Assembly: GCF_014837155.1 (NCBI RefSeq)
Contig: NZ_JACYHA010000019.1
Coordinates: forward strand, 17,285 to 81,284
DNA length: 64,000 nucleotides
From: Litchfieldia stipae
GTDB lineage: Bacteria > Bacillota > Bacilli > Bacillales > Bacillaceae_L
Direction: 5' to 3'
A program made the position numbers and the translations under genes. Below are positions 22,734 through 32,107 of this stretch, piece after piece; within the stretch, counting starts at the first letter, position 1; every line of letters begins with the position of its first letter. The notes under the pieces were generated by a model. The model did not search any database. It saw nothing but the letters and a program-made list of their open reading frames with translations, and was not told the origin of the DNA.

Positions 22734-24080
22734 ATGCAGGATGTTTTTCAATATATTGAGGATAACAAAGAGACGTATATCCAGTGGCTTAAAGAAATTT
22801 GCCAGATTCCTAGTGTTGCAGCACAAAACCGAGGAATGAAGGAAGCGGCTGAAAAGGTGTTGAGCTATATCGACGAGGTTGGTGGAGAAGGAAAGTTAGT
22901 GTCTACGTCAGGATTTCCGGTTGTTTACGGAAAGATTAACGGAACATCAGATAAGACATTGTCCTTTTATAACCATTATGATGTCCAGCCTGAGGACCCA
23001 GTTGAACTTTGGGACTATCCACCTTTTGATGGAGTGATTGAGGATGGAAAGATGTATGCACGTGGAGTAGCTGATAACAAAGGGAATTTAATTGCCCGAA
23101 TCGCAGCTGTTCATGCGTACCAGCAAGTGAAAAAGCAGCTCCCACTTAATGTGAAATTCATCGTTGAAGGGGAAGAAGAAATTGGAAGTATTCACTTAGG
23201 TGAATTCAGTGACAAGCATCCAGACCTAATTGCAGCAGACGGCTGTATTTGGGAATTTGGATACCGCAATGCAGATGGCAGACAGCAAGTTAGCCTTGGG
23301 GTAAAAGGAATGACTTATGTTGAGCTAGTATGTAGAGGCGCTAATGCAGATATGCACTCAGCCAATGCGGCAGTCATAGAAAATCCGGCTTGGCGCTTAC
23401 TATGGGCATTAAACACCATCAAGGATCAATATGAACAGGTGAAAATAGAAGGCTTTTACGATGATGTCCTTGAGCTAACAGAGGACGAAAAAGTAGCGAT
23501 TCAAGAGCTTATCTATAGTGAAAAAGAAATGCTATCCAAATTAGAGCTCGATTCCTTTTTACTAGGATTAGAGGGAGACAAGCTGAAGGAACGATTGATT
23601 TTTAGCCCAACATGTAACATTTGTGGTATTACTTCAGGCTATACAGGTGAAGGTGCGAAAACAGTCTTACCATCTGAGGCTCGGGTGAAAATTGATTTCC
23701 GTTTGGTACCAAATCAAGATCCACATAAAATTGCTGATCTACTTAGAGCACATCTAGATAAGCATGGGTATCAGGATATTGAAATCATCAAAATGGGCTT
23801 AGAAAAACCAGCGAAGACACCACTTAAGAATCCACTTGCAGAAAGTGTCATCACATCGACTGAACAATTAACGCAGAAGAAACCAACGGTGATGCCAATG
23901 TCACCTGGAACAGGTCCAATGTATGAAATCTGTCAAAAGTTCGGAATTCCATCAGTTTCAGTTGGGGTTGGAAACTTTCAATCTAACAATCATGCACCAA
24001 ATGAAAACATTAATGTAGATGATTTCATTGATGGGATTAAATTAATCGCAGCCGTGATGGAGGATTACGCACAAAGATAG
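22734..24080 (+). CDS. M20 family dipeptidase
   Basis: A dipeptidase of 448 residues in the M20 ArgE/DapE/CNDP-like branch. Zinc motifs are YNHYDVQPEDP (near residue 81), the catalytic Glu in EGEEEIGS (near residue 145), and a C-terminal His in NNHAPNENI. Likely cleaves dipeptides or acyl-peptides in the cytoplasm. It is followed 11 bases later by an amidohydrolase and then by a peptide ABC transporter, which suggests a peptide-use module. AGGAGGGAT precedes the ATG. Confidence 0.9.
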   Translation: MQDVFQYIEDNKETYIQWLKEICQIPSVAAQNRGMKEAAEKVLSYIDEVGGEGKLVSTSGFPVVYGKINGTSDKTLSFYNHYDVQPEDPVELWDYPPFDGVIEDGKMYARGVADNKGNLIARIAAVHAYQQVKKQLPLNVKFIVEGEEEIGSIHLGEFSDKHPDLIAADGCIWEFGYRNADGRQQVSLGVKGMTYVELVCRGANADMHSANAAVIENPAWRLLWALNTIKDQYEQVKIEGFYDDVLELTEDEKVAIQELIYSEKEMLSKLELDSFLLGLEGDKLKERLIFSPTCNICGITSGYTGEGAKTVLPSEARVKIDFRLVPNQDPHKIADLLRAHLDKHGYQDIEIIKMGLEKPAKTPLKNPLAESVITSTEQLTQKKPTVMPMSPGTGPMYEICQKFGIPSVSVGVGNFQSNNHAPNENINVDDFIDGIKLIAAVMEDYAQR

Positions 24081-24091
24081 GAGGACTTCAA

Positions 24092-25273
24092 TTGAGTGTA
24101 CAGGTAAATCACCCAATTTTAGAAGAAGCGAAAAGACTTGAGTCAGAATTAGTAGAGATTAGACGAGACTTCCATCAGCATCCGGAATTGGGGTTTGAGG
24201 AAGAGAGAACATCTTCAATAGTTGCCGATTATTTAGAAGGCTTAGGTCTCGAGGTGAAGCGCAATGTTGGAAAAACAGGAGTGATTGGTCTCCTACGTGG
24301 AAAGAATCCCGGTCCCACCTTCGCCTTAAGAGCTGATATGGATGCACTGCCAATTCTCGATGAAAAAGAGGTGGAGTATCGCTCTACACATGAAGGGAAA
24401 ATGCACGCTTGTGGACATGACGCTCACACGACAATCTTATTGGGAGCAGCAAAGCTTCTCACTAAGCAGGGACTTGAAAAAGGGAACATTAAATTTGTTT
24501 TTCAACCAGCTGAAGAAGGTCAAGGTGGAGCTAGCGCAATGATTGAAGCTGGTGTTCTTGATGAAGTAGAAGCCATCGCAGGTCTTCATGTTAACACAGG
24601 AATAGACACAGGAAAGATTACGGTTTCAAGTGAAAGAGTAGGCTGTGGAGCAGCAGACTTCTTCCGATTAGAAATCATCGGAAGTGGTGGACATGCCGCT
24701 CATCCACATATGACGGTTGATTCAATTGCTGTGGCAGGACAAGTACTTACTGCCTTGCAGAATATTTCAAGTCGACAGGTTGATCCAACAGATCCAATCG
24801 TTGTAACAGTTGGTTCAATCCATGGTGGAAGTGCTAGTAATGTCATTGCACCTAAGGTTGAAATGATTGGCACTGTTCGAACCCTGAACCCAGAGCTTAG
24901 AAAGAAAGTTCCAGGCATGATGGAAAGCATTATTAAAGGAGTTACCGAAGCCTTTCATGCAACCTATGATTTTGATTTCCAATTTAAGTTCCCGTCAATT
25001 TTAAATGATGAGAAGTTAACCGAGTTAGTGGAACAAACGGCAGAGGAAGTGCTAGGTGCTGGTCATTCAGCAAGAGTAAAGCCAGGATTAGGTGGAGAGG
25101 ATTTCGCATTCTACACAGAGCATGTTCCAGCAGTGTTCTTCCGACTTGGTGTTGGGAATGATGACATGGTTCGATACCCTGGTCACCATCCAAAATTTGA
25201 TATCGATGAAAAAGCACTGCCATATGGCTCTGCAATGCTAGCAACAGTAGCTCTAAACTATTTAAATAAATAG
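24092..25273 (+). CDS. M20 amidohydrolase (N-acyl-amino acid hydrolase type)
   Basis: A 393-residue member of the HipO/AmaA amidohydrolases. Motifs are LRADMDALPI, HACGHDAHTTILLGAA and FQPAEEGQGGASAMIE, followed by GLHV and late GGEDFAFY. These enzymes hydrolyse N-acetyl, hippurate-like or N-acyl amino acids. The start is TTG, with GGAGGA seven bases upstream, immediately after the preceding stop. It is co-transcribed with the M20 dipeptidase. Substrate is unknown. Confidence 0.9.
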   Translation: MSVQVNHPILEEAKRLESELVEIRRDFHQHPELGFEEERTSSIVADYLEGLGLEVKRNVGKTGVIGLLRGKNPGPTFALRADMDALPILDEKEVEYRSTHEGKMHACGHDAHTTILLGAAKLLTKQGLEKGNIKFVFQPAEEGQGGASAMIEAGVLDEVEAIAGLHVNTGIDTGKITVSSERVGCGAADFFRLEIIGSGGHAAHPHMTVDSIAVAGQVLTALQNISSRQVDPTDPIVVTVGSIHGGSASNVIAPKVEMIGTVRTLNPELRKKVPGMMESIIKGVTEAFHATYDFDFQFKFPSILNDEKLTELVEQTAEEVLGAGHSARVKPGLGGEDFAFYTEHVPAVFFRLGVGNDDMVRYPGHHPKFDIDEKALPYGSAMLATVALNYLNK

Positions 25274-25285
25274 TCTATCTAGTTT

Positions 25286-25408
25286 CTAGCAGCCTGAATA
25301 CACGGAGACTCCGGCGGGAACAGTGGCCTAAGTGAGACCCCGCAGGAGCCGAAGCGACGAGGAGGCTCACTGGTCACCCGCAGGACGCGGAGTGTATTCA
25401 GGCTGCGG
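25286..25408 (+). repeat. Long-palindrome intergenic repeat, copy 5
   Basis: Full copy (CTAGCAGCCTGAATACACGG to GTGTATTCAGGCTGCGG) between the amidohydrolase and the peptide-binding protein genes. Confidence 0.93.
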
Positions 25409-25471
25409 CTTTAAAAGCGACAAACCATATGAATACAGCAAATAAAAAAGACAAATCAAGGGGGAAGACAG

Positions 25472-27031
25472 ATGAAAAAAGCATTATCCTTTCTAGCGAT
25501 GGCAGTACTAATGTTTACACTTGTGGCATGTAACTCTGATTCAACATCAACAGAAGGTTCTTCTTCAAATGGGGGAGACACAGCAGCGAAAGACGATAAG
25601 ACACTTGTCATTGGTATGGGTTCTGACATGACAACGTTTGACATCCATGATCACAACAATACATCAACAGAAGCTATTCATATCAATATGTTTAACTATC
25701 TTGTGAAAACAGGTGAAAACGGGGATTTCCTTCCTGACCTAGCAGAGTCATGGGAAAACGTTGATGAAACGACTTGGAGCTTCAAGCTACGTGAAGGGGT
25801 TAAGTTCCATAATGGTGAAGATTTCACTGCAGAAGATGTGAAATTTACATTAGAGCGTGTGGCAAATGACAACACTGTTTTAGAGCATGGAAACTATAAG
25901 CAAATTAAAGAAGTGAAAATTGTCAGTGATTACGAGATTGAGATTATTACTTATGGTGCAGAGCCGGCAATGTTAAATCGTCTATCTCGTCTTGGTTCAG
26001 GGATGTTACCTTCTGAGTATATTGAAACAGAAGGATGGGAGACATTTTTAGCAAATCCAATAGGGACAGGTCCTTACAAGTTTGTTGAATGGAAGAAAGA
26101 TGACCGAGTTGTATTAGAGGCAAATCCTGATTACTTCGGCGTAAAAGCGAAGTGGGAAGAGTTAGTATTCCGTGCAATTCCTGAAGATTCGACTCGTGTG
26201 TCTGAATTCTTAACAGGTGGCGTTGATATTGCTGTTAATATCCCACCAACAGATTGGAGCCGAATTGAAGAAAATGAAGGGACGTCTCTAGCAGAAAGTC
26301 CAACACAACGTGTCATGATGTTAGTTCTTCGTACAGCTGGGGATTTCCCAACAGCGGATCCAAAGGTACGTGAAGCAATCGATTTAGCGATTGATAAGCA
26401 AGCAATTCTTGATAGTTTAATGGAAGGTTCAGGTACAGTTACTAGAACTCGTGTAACACCTGGTAATACAGGCGCAAATGAAGATCTATATGGTACAAGC
26501 CTTTATGATCCTGAAAAAGCAAAAGAACTATTAAAAGAAGCTGGATATGAAAGTGGCTTAGAGCTGACTTTAAGTGCTCCAAATGGTCGTTATTTAAAAG
26601 ACAAGGAATCAGTAGAATTGATGCAAGCAATGCTGTCTGAAGTAGGAATTAACGTAAAGCTAGACTTATTAGAATGGAGCTCATTCTCTGAAAAGTATGC
26701 TAGCAAAAGCTTCAGTGATATGTTCTTAATTGGTTATGGAAATTCAATGTTCGACGCTGCACTTGCACTAGAGCGTCTTCGTGAAGAGCAAGCTGCAGGT
26801 GAAACGGACTATTCTAATCCAAAAGTAGAAGAACTTCTAACAGCTGCAATGACAAATATGAATCCAGAAGAAAGAATTGAACAATACAAAGAAGCTCAAG
26901 CGATTATTGCAGAAGATCGTCCACAAATTTATCTGTATCAATTAGATTCGATCTATGGTGTAAGTGATAGCATCTCATTCCAACCACGCCTAGATGAAAT
27001 GATTCCAGCAGATGAAATCACATTGAAGTAG
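25472..27031 (+). CDS. Peptide ABC transporter substrate-binding lipoprotein (DppA/OppA type)
   Basis: A 519-residue extracytoplasmic family 5 solute-binding lipoprotein. The signal peptide ends in the lipobox LVAC (Cys near residue 20), followed by a Ser/Thr linker. The core has the family's LAESWENVDETTWSFKLREG and NPIGTGPYKFVEWK segments. It captures di- or oligopeptides, or related ligands, for the DppBCDF-like transporter encoded downstream. A repeat lies between it and the permease genes. GGGGGA precedes the ATG. Confidence 0.92.
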   Translation: MKKALSFLAMAVLMFTLVACNSDSTSTEGSSSNGGDTAAKDDKTLVIGMGSDMTTFDIHDHNNTSTEAIHINMFNYLVKTGENGDFLPDLAESWENVDETTWSFKLREGVKFHNGEDFTAEDVKFTLERVANDNTVLEHGNYKQIKEVKIVSDYEIEIITYGAEPAMLNRLSRLGSGMLPSEYIETEGWETFLANPIGTGPYKFVEWKKDDRVVLEANPDYFGVKAKWEELVFRAIPEDSTRVSEFLTGGVDIAVNIPPTDWSRIEENEGTSLAESPTQRVMMLVLRTAGDFPTADPKVREAIDLAIDKQAILDSLMEGSGTVTRTRVTPGNTGANEDLYGTSLYDPEKAKELLKEAGYESGLELTLSAPNGRYLKDKESVELMQAMLSEVGINVKLDLLEWSSFSEKYASKSFSDMFLIGYGNSMFDAALALERLREEQAAGETDYSNPKVEELLTAAMTNMNPEERIEQYKEAQAIIAEDRPQIYLYQLDSIYGVSDSISFQPRLDEMIPADEITLK

Positions 27032-27079
27032 GCTGTTTCTGAAAATATATTGGTCTAGACAATTATAATGAAAAAGACT

Positions 27080-27202
27080 CTAGCTGCCTGAATACACGTA
27101 GACTCCCGTGGGATGCGTGGCCAAAGTGAGACCCCGCAGGAGCAAAGCGACGAGGAGGCTCACCGGTCACCCCACAGGACGCGGAGTGTATTCAGGCTGC
27201 GG
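27080..27202 (+). repeat. Long-palindrome intergenic repeat, copy 6 (inside the peptide-transport operon)
   Basis: Full copy from CTAGCTGCCTGAATACACG to GTGTATTCAGGCTGCGG, between the binding-protein gene and the permease genes. Confidence 0.93.
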
Positions 27203-27237
27203 GTTTAAAAGCAAGAATTTGATCTTTGGAATGATAA

Positions 27238-27275
27238 AAGAGGAACTGACAGGCACTTATTCGTCAGTTCCTCTT
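27238..27275 (+). other. Stem-loop upstream of the first permease gene
   Basis: AAGAGGAACTGAC pairs with GTCAGTTCCTCTT, 13 perfect pairs around a 12-base loop, without a clear T-run. With the adjacent repeat it could lower readthrough from the highly expressed binding-protein gene or protect the upstream mRNA's 3' end. Confidence 0.6.
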
Positions 27276-27301
27276 GTCCTTAATAAGGGAGGGATTTGTA
27301 C

Positions 27302-28216
27302 ATGAAGTTTTTACTAACCAATATTCTTCGAATTATTCCCGTGCTATTTATTATCACAATCATTGTATTCGTTTTAGTACGAGTAACGGGTGACCCTGTA
27401 GCCTTAATGTTACCTGAAACAGCAACAGACGAAGACAGAGTGGCATTGCAGGAAGCATTGGGATTAAACGAACCACTATACAAGCAGTATTTATTTTTCC
27501 TAGGTGATTTAGTACAGGGGGATTTCGGAGATTCATTTCGTTATAATCAGCCAGCTTTAGCTATAGTTCTTGAACGCTTGCCTGCAAGCTTTAGTTTGGC
27601 GATTGCCTCGATGATTATTGCAACCCTCATCTCCGTACCACTAGGGATACTTTCAGCAATAAAGCGAAATACCTTTATCGACTTATTCATTACAAGTTCT
27701 TCTGTTCTCGGGAAGGCGATGCCTAACTTCTGGTTAGGGATTATGCTCATCCTTTTATTAGCGGTTAATTTCACCATTTTCCCGGTTTCAGGAACAGGTT
27801 CGATGATGCATCTTGTTTTACCTGCCATCACATTAGGAACAGGAATAGCAGCCGAAATGACGAGATTAATTAGATCAAGCATGCTCGAAATACTTGGTCA
27901 GGATTACATCAGAACTGCACGAAGTAAGGGATTAATAGAGTTCGTTGTTGTAAATAAGCATGCTTTCCGTAACGCACTTATTCCAGTTGTAACGATTATG
28001 GCACTGCAGACAGCTACCTTGATTGGTGGAACGCTTATTACTGAAACGATTTTTTCATGGCCGGGTATGGGGCAATTATTAGTACAAGCCGTTAATTTAC
28101 GTGACATGGCAGTTGTTCAAGCAGCCACATTTGTCATTGCGATCCTAGTAATCTTGAGTAATTTATTTGCGGACTTAGCTTACCGTTATCTAGATCCAAG
28201 AATTAAATATGACTAA
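27302..28216 (+). CDS. Peptide ABC transporter permease (DppB/OppB type)
   Basis: A 304-residue permease with six membrane helices and the EAA-loop region YIRTARSKGL. The ATG with GGGAGGG eight bases upstream is preferred to a TTG two codons earlier. It pairs with the DppC-like permease to form the membrane channel. Followed by dppC, dppD and dppF homologues at short spacing. Confidence 0.92.
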   Translation: MKFLLTNILRIIPVLFIITIIVFVLVRVTGDPVALMLPETATDEDRVALQEALGLNEPLYKQYLFFLGDLVQGDFGDSFRYNQPALAIVLERLPASFSLAIASMIIATLISVPLGILSAIKRNTFIDLFITSSSVLGKAMPNFWLGIMLILLLAVNFTIFPVSGTGSMMHLVLPAITLGTGIAAEMTRLIRSSMLEILGQDYIRTARSKGLIEFVVVNKHAFRNALIPVVTIMALQTATLIGGTLITETIFSWPGMGQLLVQAVNLRDMAVVQAATFVIAILVILSNLFADLAYRYLDPRIKYD

Positions 28217-28234
28217 AGGGAGGGGTGACTAACG

Positions 28235-29155
28235 ATGCAAACAAAAGTTGAAACACCGAATGAAGTTTCGATTAATACTCAACATGTGAAATCCAAACGT
28301 AAGTCTGCTAGATGGTTGAAAATGTTATTTAAAAGTAAAACAGGAACAGTTGGACTTGTGATTGTCCTTTTAATGATTCTAATGGCCCTATTTGCTGACG
28401 TCATTGCTCCATATGATCCTGCTAAAACAAATGTAACAGATCGCTTGTTGCCTCCAGCGTGGTCAGAGGGTGGAAGTTCAGATTATCTATTAGGGACAGA
28501 TAATCTAGGAAGAGATATATTAAGCCGTATTATTGTAGGTTCTAGAGTCTCTTTATTGGTTGGAATTAGTGCTGTTATTGTGGCTGGTGCGATTGGTTTA
28601 GCGATGGGGTTAATTTCTGGCTATTATGGAGGGTTTATTGACCGATTGATCATGCGACTTGTTGATGCCTTCTTAGCGATACCAAATATCTTGTTTATGC
28701 TAATTATCCTAGCGGTAGTAGGGCCAAGCTTATCGACTTTAATTATCGTTCTCGGTGTCACCACCTGGGTTGTGTATGCGAGGATGGTACGTGGAGAAAC
28801 GTTGAGTATTAAGGAACGTGATTATGTCCAGTCCGCTAAAGCAATTGGTGCGAAGGATTTCCGAATCATTACTGTCTACATCTTACCTAATATTATTTCA
28901 TCATTTATTGTTATCGCTACTCTAAATGTAGCAACAACAATCATTTTAGAATCATCCTTAAGTTTCCTTGGATTAGGAATTCAGTCACCAGATGTGTCGT
29001 GGGGATTGATGCTTAGTGATGGACGAGAGTATTTAGCAACAAGCTGGTGGGTAGCAACCTTCCCAGGAATTGCAATTACCATAACTGTTCTTGGAATTAT
29101 TTTCTTAGGTGACTGGTTACGTGATGTGTTAGATCCAAAGATGAAAGCAAATTAG
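28235..29155 (+). CDS. Peptide ABC transporter permease (DppC/OppC type)
   Basis: A 306-residue permease with a charged N-terminal extension of about 30 residues, then LGTDNLGRDILSRI (a DppC/OppC hallmark near residue 88), six membrane helices and the EAA-type YVQSAKAIGAK. It works with the preceding permease. GGGAGGGG precedes the ATG. Confidence 0.93.
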   Translation: MQTKVETPNEVSINTQHVKSKRKSARWLKMLFKSKTGTVGLVIVLLMILMALFADVIAPYDPAKTNVTDRLLPPAWSEGGSSDYLLGTDNLGRDILSRIIVGSRVSLLVGISAVIVAGAIGLAMGLISGYYGGFIDRLIMRLVDAFLAIPNILFMLIILAVVGPSLSTLIIVLGVTTWVVYARMVRGETLSIKERDYVQSAKAIGAKDFRIITVYILPNIISSFIVIATLNVATTIILESSLSFLGLGIQSPDVSWGLMLSDGREYLATSWWVATFPGIAITITVLGIIFLGDWLRDVLDPKMKAN

Positions 29156-29178
29156 TCAGCAGGAGGGGGGCTTTTTCG

Positions 29179-30135
29179 ATGGCAAATGCACTGTTAGAAG
29201 TAGAAGATTTGAAGGTACGATTTAAAACAGATGATGGCTACGTATCAACCGTGAATGGTGTATCCTTTACCGTTAATGAGGGAGAAACTGTAGCTGTTGT
29301 AGGAGAATCAGGTTGTGGGAAAAGTGTCACATCGCTTTCCATCCTCGGATTAACTCCTGGTGAAATCTATAATGGCGAAATTAAATTTAATGGAAGAAAT
29401 CTAGCAACCATGAAGAAGAAGGAACTAAGGAAGCTTCGTGGGAAGGACATTTCAATGATTTTTCAGGAGCCAATGACTTCGTTAAATCCAGTCTTTACGA
29501 TCGCTAATCAATTGAGCGAAGTACTCATGGTTCATAAAGGATTAAATAAGAAGCAAGCATTTGATAAATCGGTTGAAATGCTTGAGGTTGTCGGGATTCC
29601 AGATGCAGAAAAAGTAGCGAAGAGATTTCCACATCAGCTCTCAGGTGGTATGCGCCAAAGAGTCATGATAGCGATGGCATTATCTTGTAATCCGAAGCTA
29701 TTAATCGCAGACGAGCCAACAACAGCATTAGACGTAACGATACAGGCTCAAATCTTAGAGTTAATCAAAAAATTAAAAGCGGAATATAACACAGGTATTA
29801 TCATGATTACACATGACCTTGGTGTTGTGGCCGAGGTCGCTGACCGAGTTGTCGTGATGTATGCAGGTGAAGTGGTAGAGGAAGCGCCGGTCTTTGAATT
29901 GTTCAAAAACCCAACACATCCTTATACAAAAGGATTGTTAAGCTCGATTCCACAGGTGGACCATGTAGTAGAAGAGCTAGGGTCAATTATGGGGTCAGTG
30001 CCGATTCCAAGTGAAATGCCAGTAGGATGTAAGTTCCATCCACGCTGTCCATTAGCCACAGACCTATGCCGAACAAGCCATCCATCATTAGAAGTAATTG
30101 GTTCAGATCATAAGAAGCGTTGTTTTCATGTGTAA
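29179..30135 (+). CDS. Peptide ABC transporter ATP-binding protein (DppD/OppD type)
   Basis: ABC ATPase of 318 residues. Walker A GESGCGKS near residue 42, signature LSGGMRQR and Walker [12 protein letters not shown]. The C-terminal oligopeptide-transporter extension carries the Cys-rich [14 protein letters not shown], a region that binds an iron-sulfur cluster in some homologues. GGAGGGGGG precedes the ATG. Forms the heterodimeric motor with the next gene product. Confidence 0.94.
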   Translation: MANALLEVEDLKVRFKTDDGYVSTVNGVSFTVNEGETVAVVGESGCGKSVTSLSILGLTPGEIYNGEIKFNGRNLATMKKKELRKLRGKDISMIFQEPMTSLNPVFTIANQLSEVLMVHKGLNKKQAFDKSVEMLEVVGIPDAEKVAKRFPHQLSGGMRQRVMIAMALSCNPKLLIADEPTTALDVTIQAQILELIKKLKAEYNTGIIMITHDLGVVAEVADRVVVMYAGEVVEEAPVFELFKNPTHPYTKGLLSSIPQVDHVVEELGSIMGSVPIPSEMPVGCKFHPRCPLATDLCRTSHPSLEVIGSDHKKRCFHV

Positions 30136-30149
30136 AGGAGTGATGAGTC

Positions 30150-31154
30150 GTGCCGAAAACAGTAACTAAATCGAAGACCTTGTTAAAGGCAGAGGGTTTG
30201 AAAAAACACTTTCCAATGAAAAAAGGCTTTATCAAAAAAGAAATCACCTATACAAAGGCAGTAGACGGAGTCAATCTAGAGGTATTTGAAGGAGAGACAC
30301 TTGGCATTGTGGGGGAGTCAGGTTGCGGGAAGTCCACTACTGGTCAAATGCTCCTAGGACTCCTTCCTCCAACAGAAGGAAAAGTTTGGTTTAATGATCT
30401 AGACATGACATCACTTTCAAAGGAAGAGCTACGAAAGCTTAGAAAAGACATTCAAGTAATTTTCCAAGATCCATTCTCTTCATTGAATCCTAGGATGACG
30501 ATCGAACAACTAATCTCAGAGCCTTTAAAAATCCATGGTGGAAAAAGTAAGTCCGAGATTAAAGCTGAAGTCATCGAGTTAATAAAAGTAGTGGGATTAA
30601 ATGAATATCATTTGGATCGTTATCCTCATGAATTTAGTGGAGGACAACGTCAAAGAATCGGGATTGCAAGAGCATTAGCCTTAAAGCCAAAGTTAATTAT
30701 CTGTGATGAACCTGTTTCCGCACTAGATGTATCGATTCAGGCACAAATCCTGAATTTGTTAAAGAAGCTACAAAAAGAGTTTCAGTTAACGTATATTTTC
30801 ATCGCACATGGCTTACCAGCCGTCCGTCATATTAGTGATCGAATTGCAGTCATGTACTTAGGAAAAGTAGTTGAGATTGCTGATCGTGATTCATTGTTTG
30901 AGCACCCAACCCATCCGTATACTGAAGCATTATTATCAGCGATTCCGATTGCTGATCCTACGAAACGAAAAGAACATAAGCTGCTAGAAGGTGATTTGCC
31001 TAATCCGAGTAATCCACCATCAGGCTGCCATTTCCATACAAGATGTCCTTATGCACAAGAGATTTGTAGCCAGAAGGCGCCGGAATTGGTTGAATATCGT
31101 GAAGGTCACTCTGCTGCTTGTCATTTCCCTTTAGATGTAGCGGAGGTTAAATGA
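30150..31154 (+). CDS. Peptide ABC transporter ATP-binding protein (DppF/OppF type)
   Basis: ABC ATPase of 334 residues with Walker [10 protein letters not shown], signature FSGGQRQR, Walker B LIICDEPVSAL and the C-terminal CHFHTRCPYAQEIC extension. The start is GTG with GGAGTGATG upstream. The switch segment reads FIAHGLPAVRHISD, with Gly-Leu-Pro where most OppF/DppF proteins have Asp-Leu-Ser after the His. The change is visible in the sequence; its effect is unknown. Last gene of the operon. Confidence 0.93.
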   Translation: MPKTVTKSKTLLKAEGLKKHFPMKKGFIKKEITYTKAVDGVNLEVFEGETLGIVGESGCGKSTTGQMLLGLLPPTEGKVWFNDLDMTSLSKEELRKLRKDIQVIFQDPFSSLNPRMTIEQLISEPLKIHGGKSKSEIKAEVIELIKVVGLNEYHLDRYPHEFSGGQRQRIGIARALALKPKLIICDEPVSALDVSIQAQILNLLKKLQKEFQLTYIFIAHGLPAVRHISDRIAVMYLGKVVEIADRDSLFEHPTHPYTEALLSAIPIADPTKRKEHKLLEGDLPNPSNPPSGCHFHTRCPYAQEICSQKAPELVEYREGHSAACHFPLDVAEVK

Positions 31155-31171
31155 TTGTTGGAACTAGAGTT

Positions 31172-31203
31172 AGTCACTCATCACCAGGATGAGTGACTTT
31201 AAT
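31172..31203 (+). terminator. Stem-loop after the peptide-transport operon
   Basis: AGTCACTCATC pairs with GATGAGTGACT around a five-base loop; the following tract is T-rich (TTAATATTTA) rather than a clean T-run. Confidence 0.7.
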
Positions 31204-31318
31204 ATTTATATAGAAGAAACTTGTTTTTTGAACATATTACCAACATTATTTTACTTCGCAGAATTTGACTTCTGTATATAATTCGGGTATGATAGGAAAT
31301 GTAGTTAACAGCAATTAA

Positions 31319-31745
31319 TTGATCATACATCCAGAGAGAATCGCGCAGATTTCCTATCTGTGAGGAAAGTCCGTGCTCGCACAGGCTGAGATGTCTGTAG
31401 TGTTCGTGCCTAGCGAAACCGTAAGCTAGGGCAATCTGGCGTAAGCTGGGTTGACGGCAGGGAAAGTCACCTAAGTCTAGGTCAAGCGTAAGCACTAGAT
31501 ATGGGACGAATACCTTGAAAGTGCCACAGTGACGGAGCTTCAAAGGAAACTTTGAAGGTGGAACGAGGTAAACCCCACGAGCGAGAAACCCAAATTTGGT
31601 AGGGGAAGTGTCTAGCGGGAATGGAACCAACAGACACCATGAATCTATTCATGAGATAGATGATTCTCCATGTTGTGCGAGGTCATTTGGCCGAATGCAG
31701 CACATCATGAACAAAACACGGCTTATGCGGTATGTATGGTTGAGC
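31319..31745 (+). ncRNA. rnpB: RNase P RNA, class B
   Basis: Class B (Bacillus-type) RNase P RNA. Diagnostic segments are GAGGAAAGTCCGTGCTCGCAC near the 5' end, AGTGTTCGTGCCTAGCGAA, GAAAGTGCCACAGTGACGG, GAACGAGGTAAACCCCACGA, GCGAGAAACCCAAATTTGGT and ACAAAACACGGCTTA. The outer helix P1 is ATCATACAT with ATGTATGGT. The ends are estimated from that pairing. It matures tRNA 5' ends. Confidence 0.95.
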
Positions 31746-31913
31746 GTTAACTTATTAAGAAAGTCATGGGGTTACTTTAGTAGGCAAGAGGTGTAGACCC
31801 ATTGCGTTGGTGCAACTCCAGCTAATCCAATAAAAAGTCCAATGAGTAATCGTGAAATGAGTCAGGGCAGGAATGCAGCAGCTCTAAACGATGATCTCTT
31901 GTGGGCTTTTTTT
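31745..31913 (+). ncRNA. ffs: Signal recognition particle RNA-like gene (SRP domain IV)
   Basis: The SRP domain IV apex is present as GTCAGGGCAGGAATGCAGCAGC. It reads as the symmetric-loop strands GTCAG and AGCAGC around a GCA/TGC helix capped by a GGAA tetraloop, the binding site for Ffh. The supporting long helix pairs AAAAAGTCC (31832-31840) with GGGCTTTTT (31903-31911), with ATCGT/ACGAT and GAG/CTC in between, and runs into a T-tract. The 5' end and any Alu domain (31745-31831) are uncertain; only about 170 bases are available, less than the roughly 270 of B. subtilis scRNA. Confidence 0.75.
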
Positions 31914-32019
31914 GTATTTTATATCGTTATTATGTGAAATATAGTAATTAGTACTTAGAACCTAATCTTATTTTAATTATGACAACATTACGTATGACAA
32001 AATACCCTTTACTTTAAAT

Positions 32020-32033
32020 TGAAAACGCTTTTA
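32020..32033 (+). promoter_or_regulatory. Candidate cre site upstream of mtlA
   Basis: TGAAAACGCTTTTA matches the CcpA cre consensus TGWAANCGNTNWCA except at one position. It lies 75 bases upstream of mtlA, consistent with catabolite repression of mannitol use. Confidence 0.7.
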
Positions 32034-32107
32034 ACAAGACTTATTATTAAGTTGTAAGAAAGAGCTATTCATAAAGATTATTTTTTCATACTGAGAGGAG
32101 AATATAT

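Noticed and set aside
31199..31796. Frames across rnpB on both strands
   Set aside because: They overlap a well-supported RNase P RNA.
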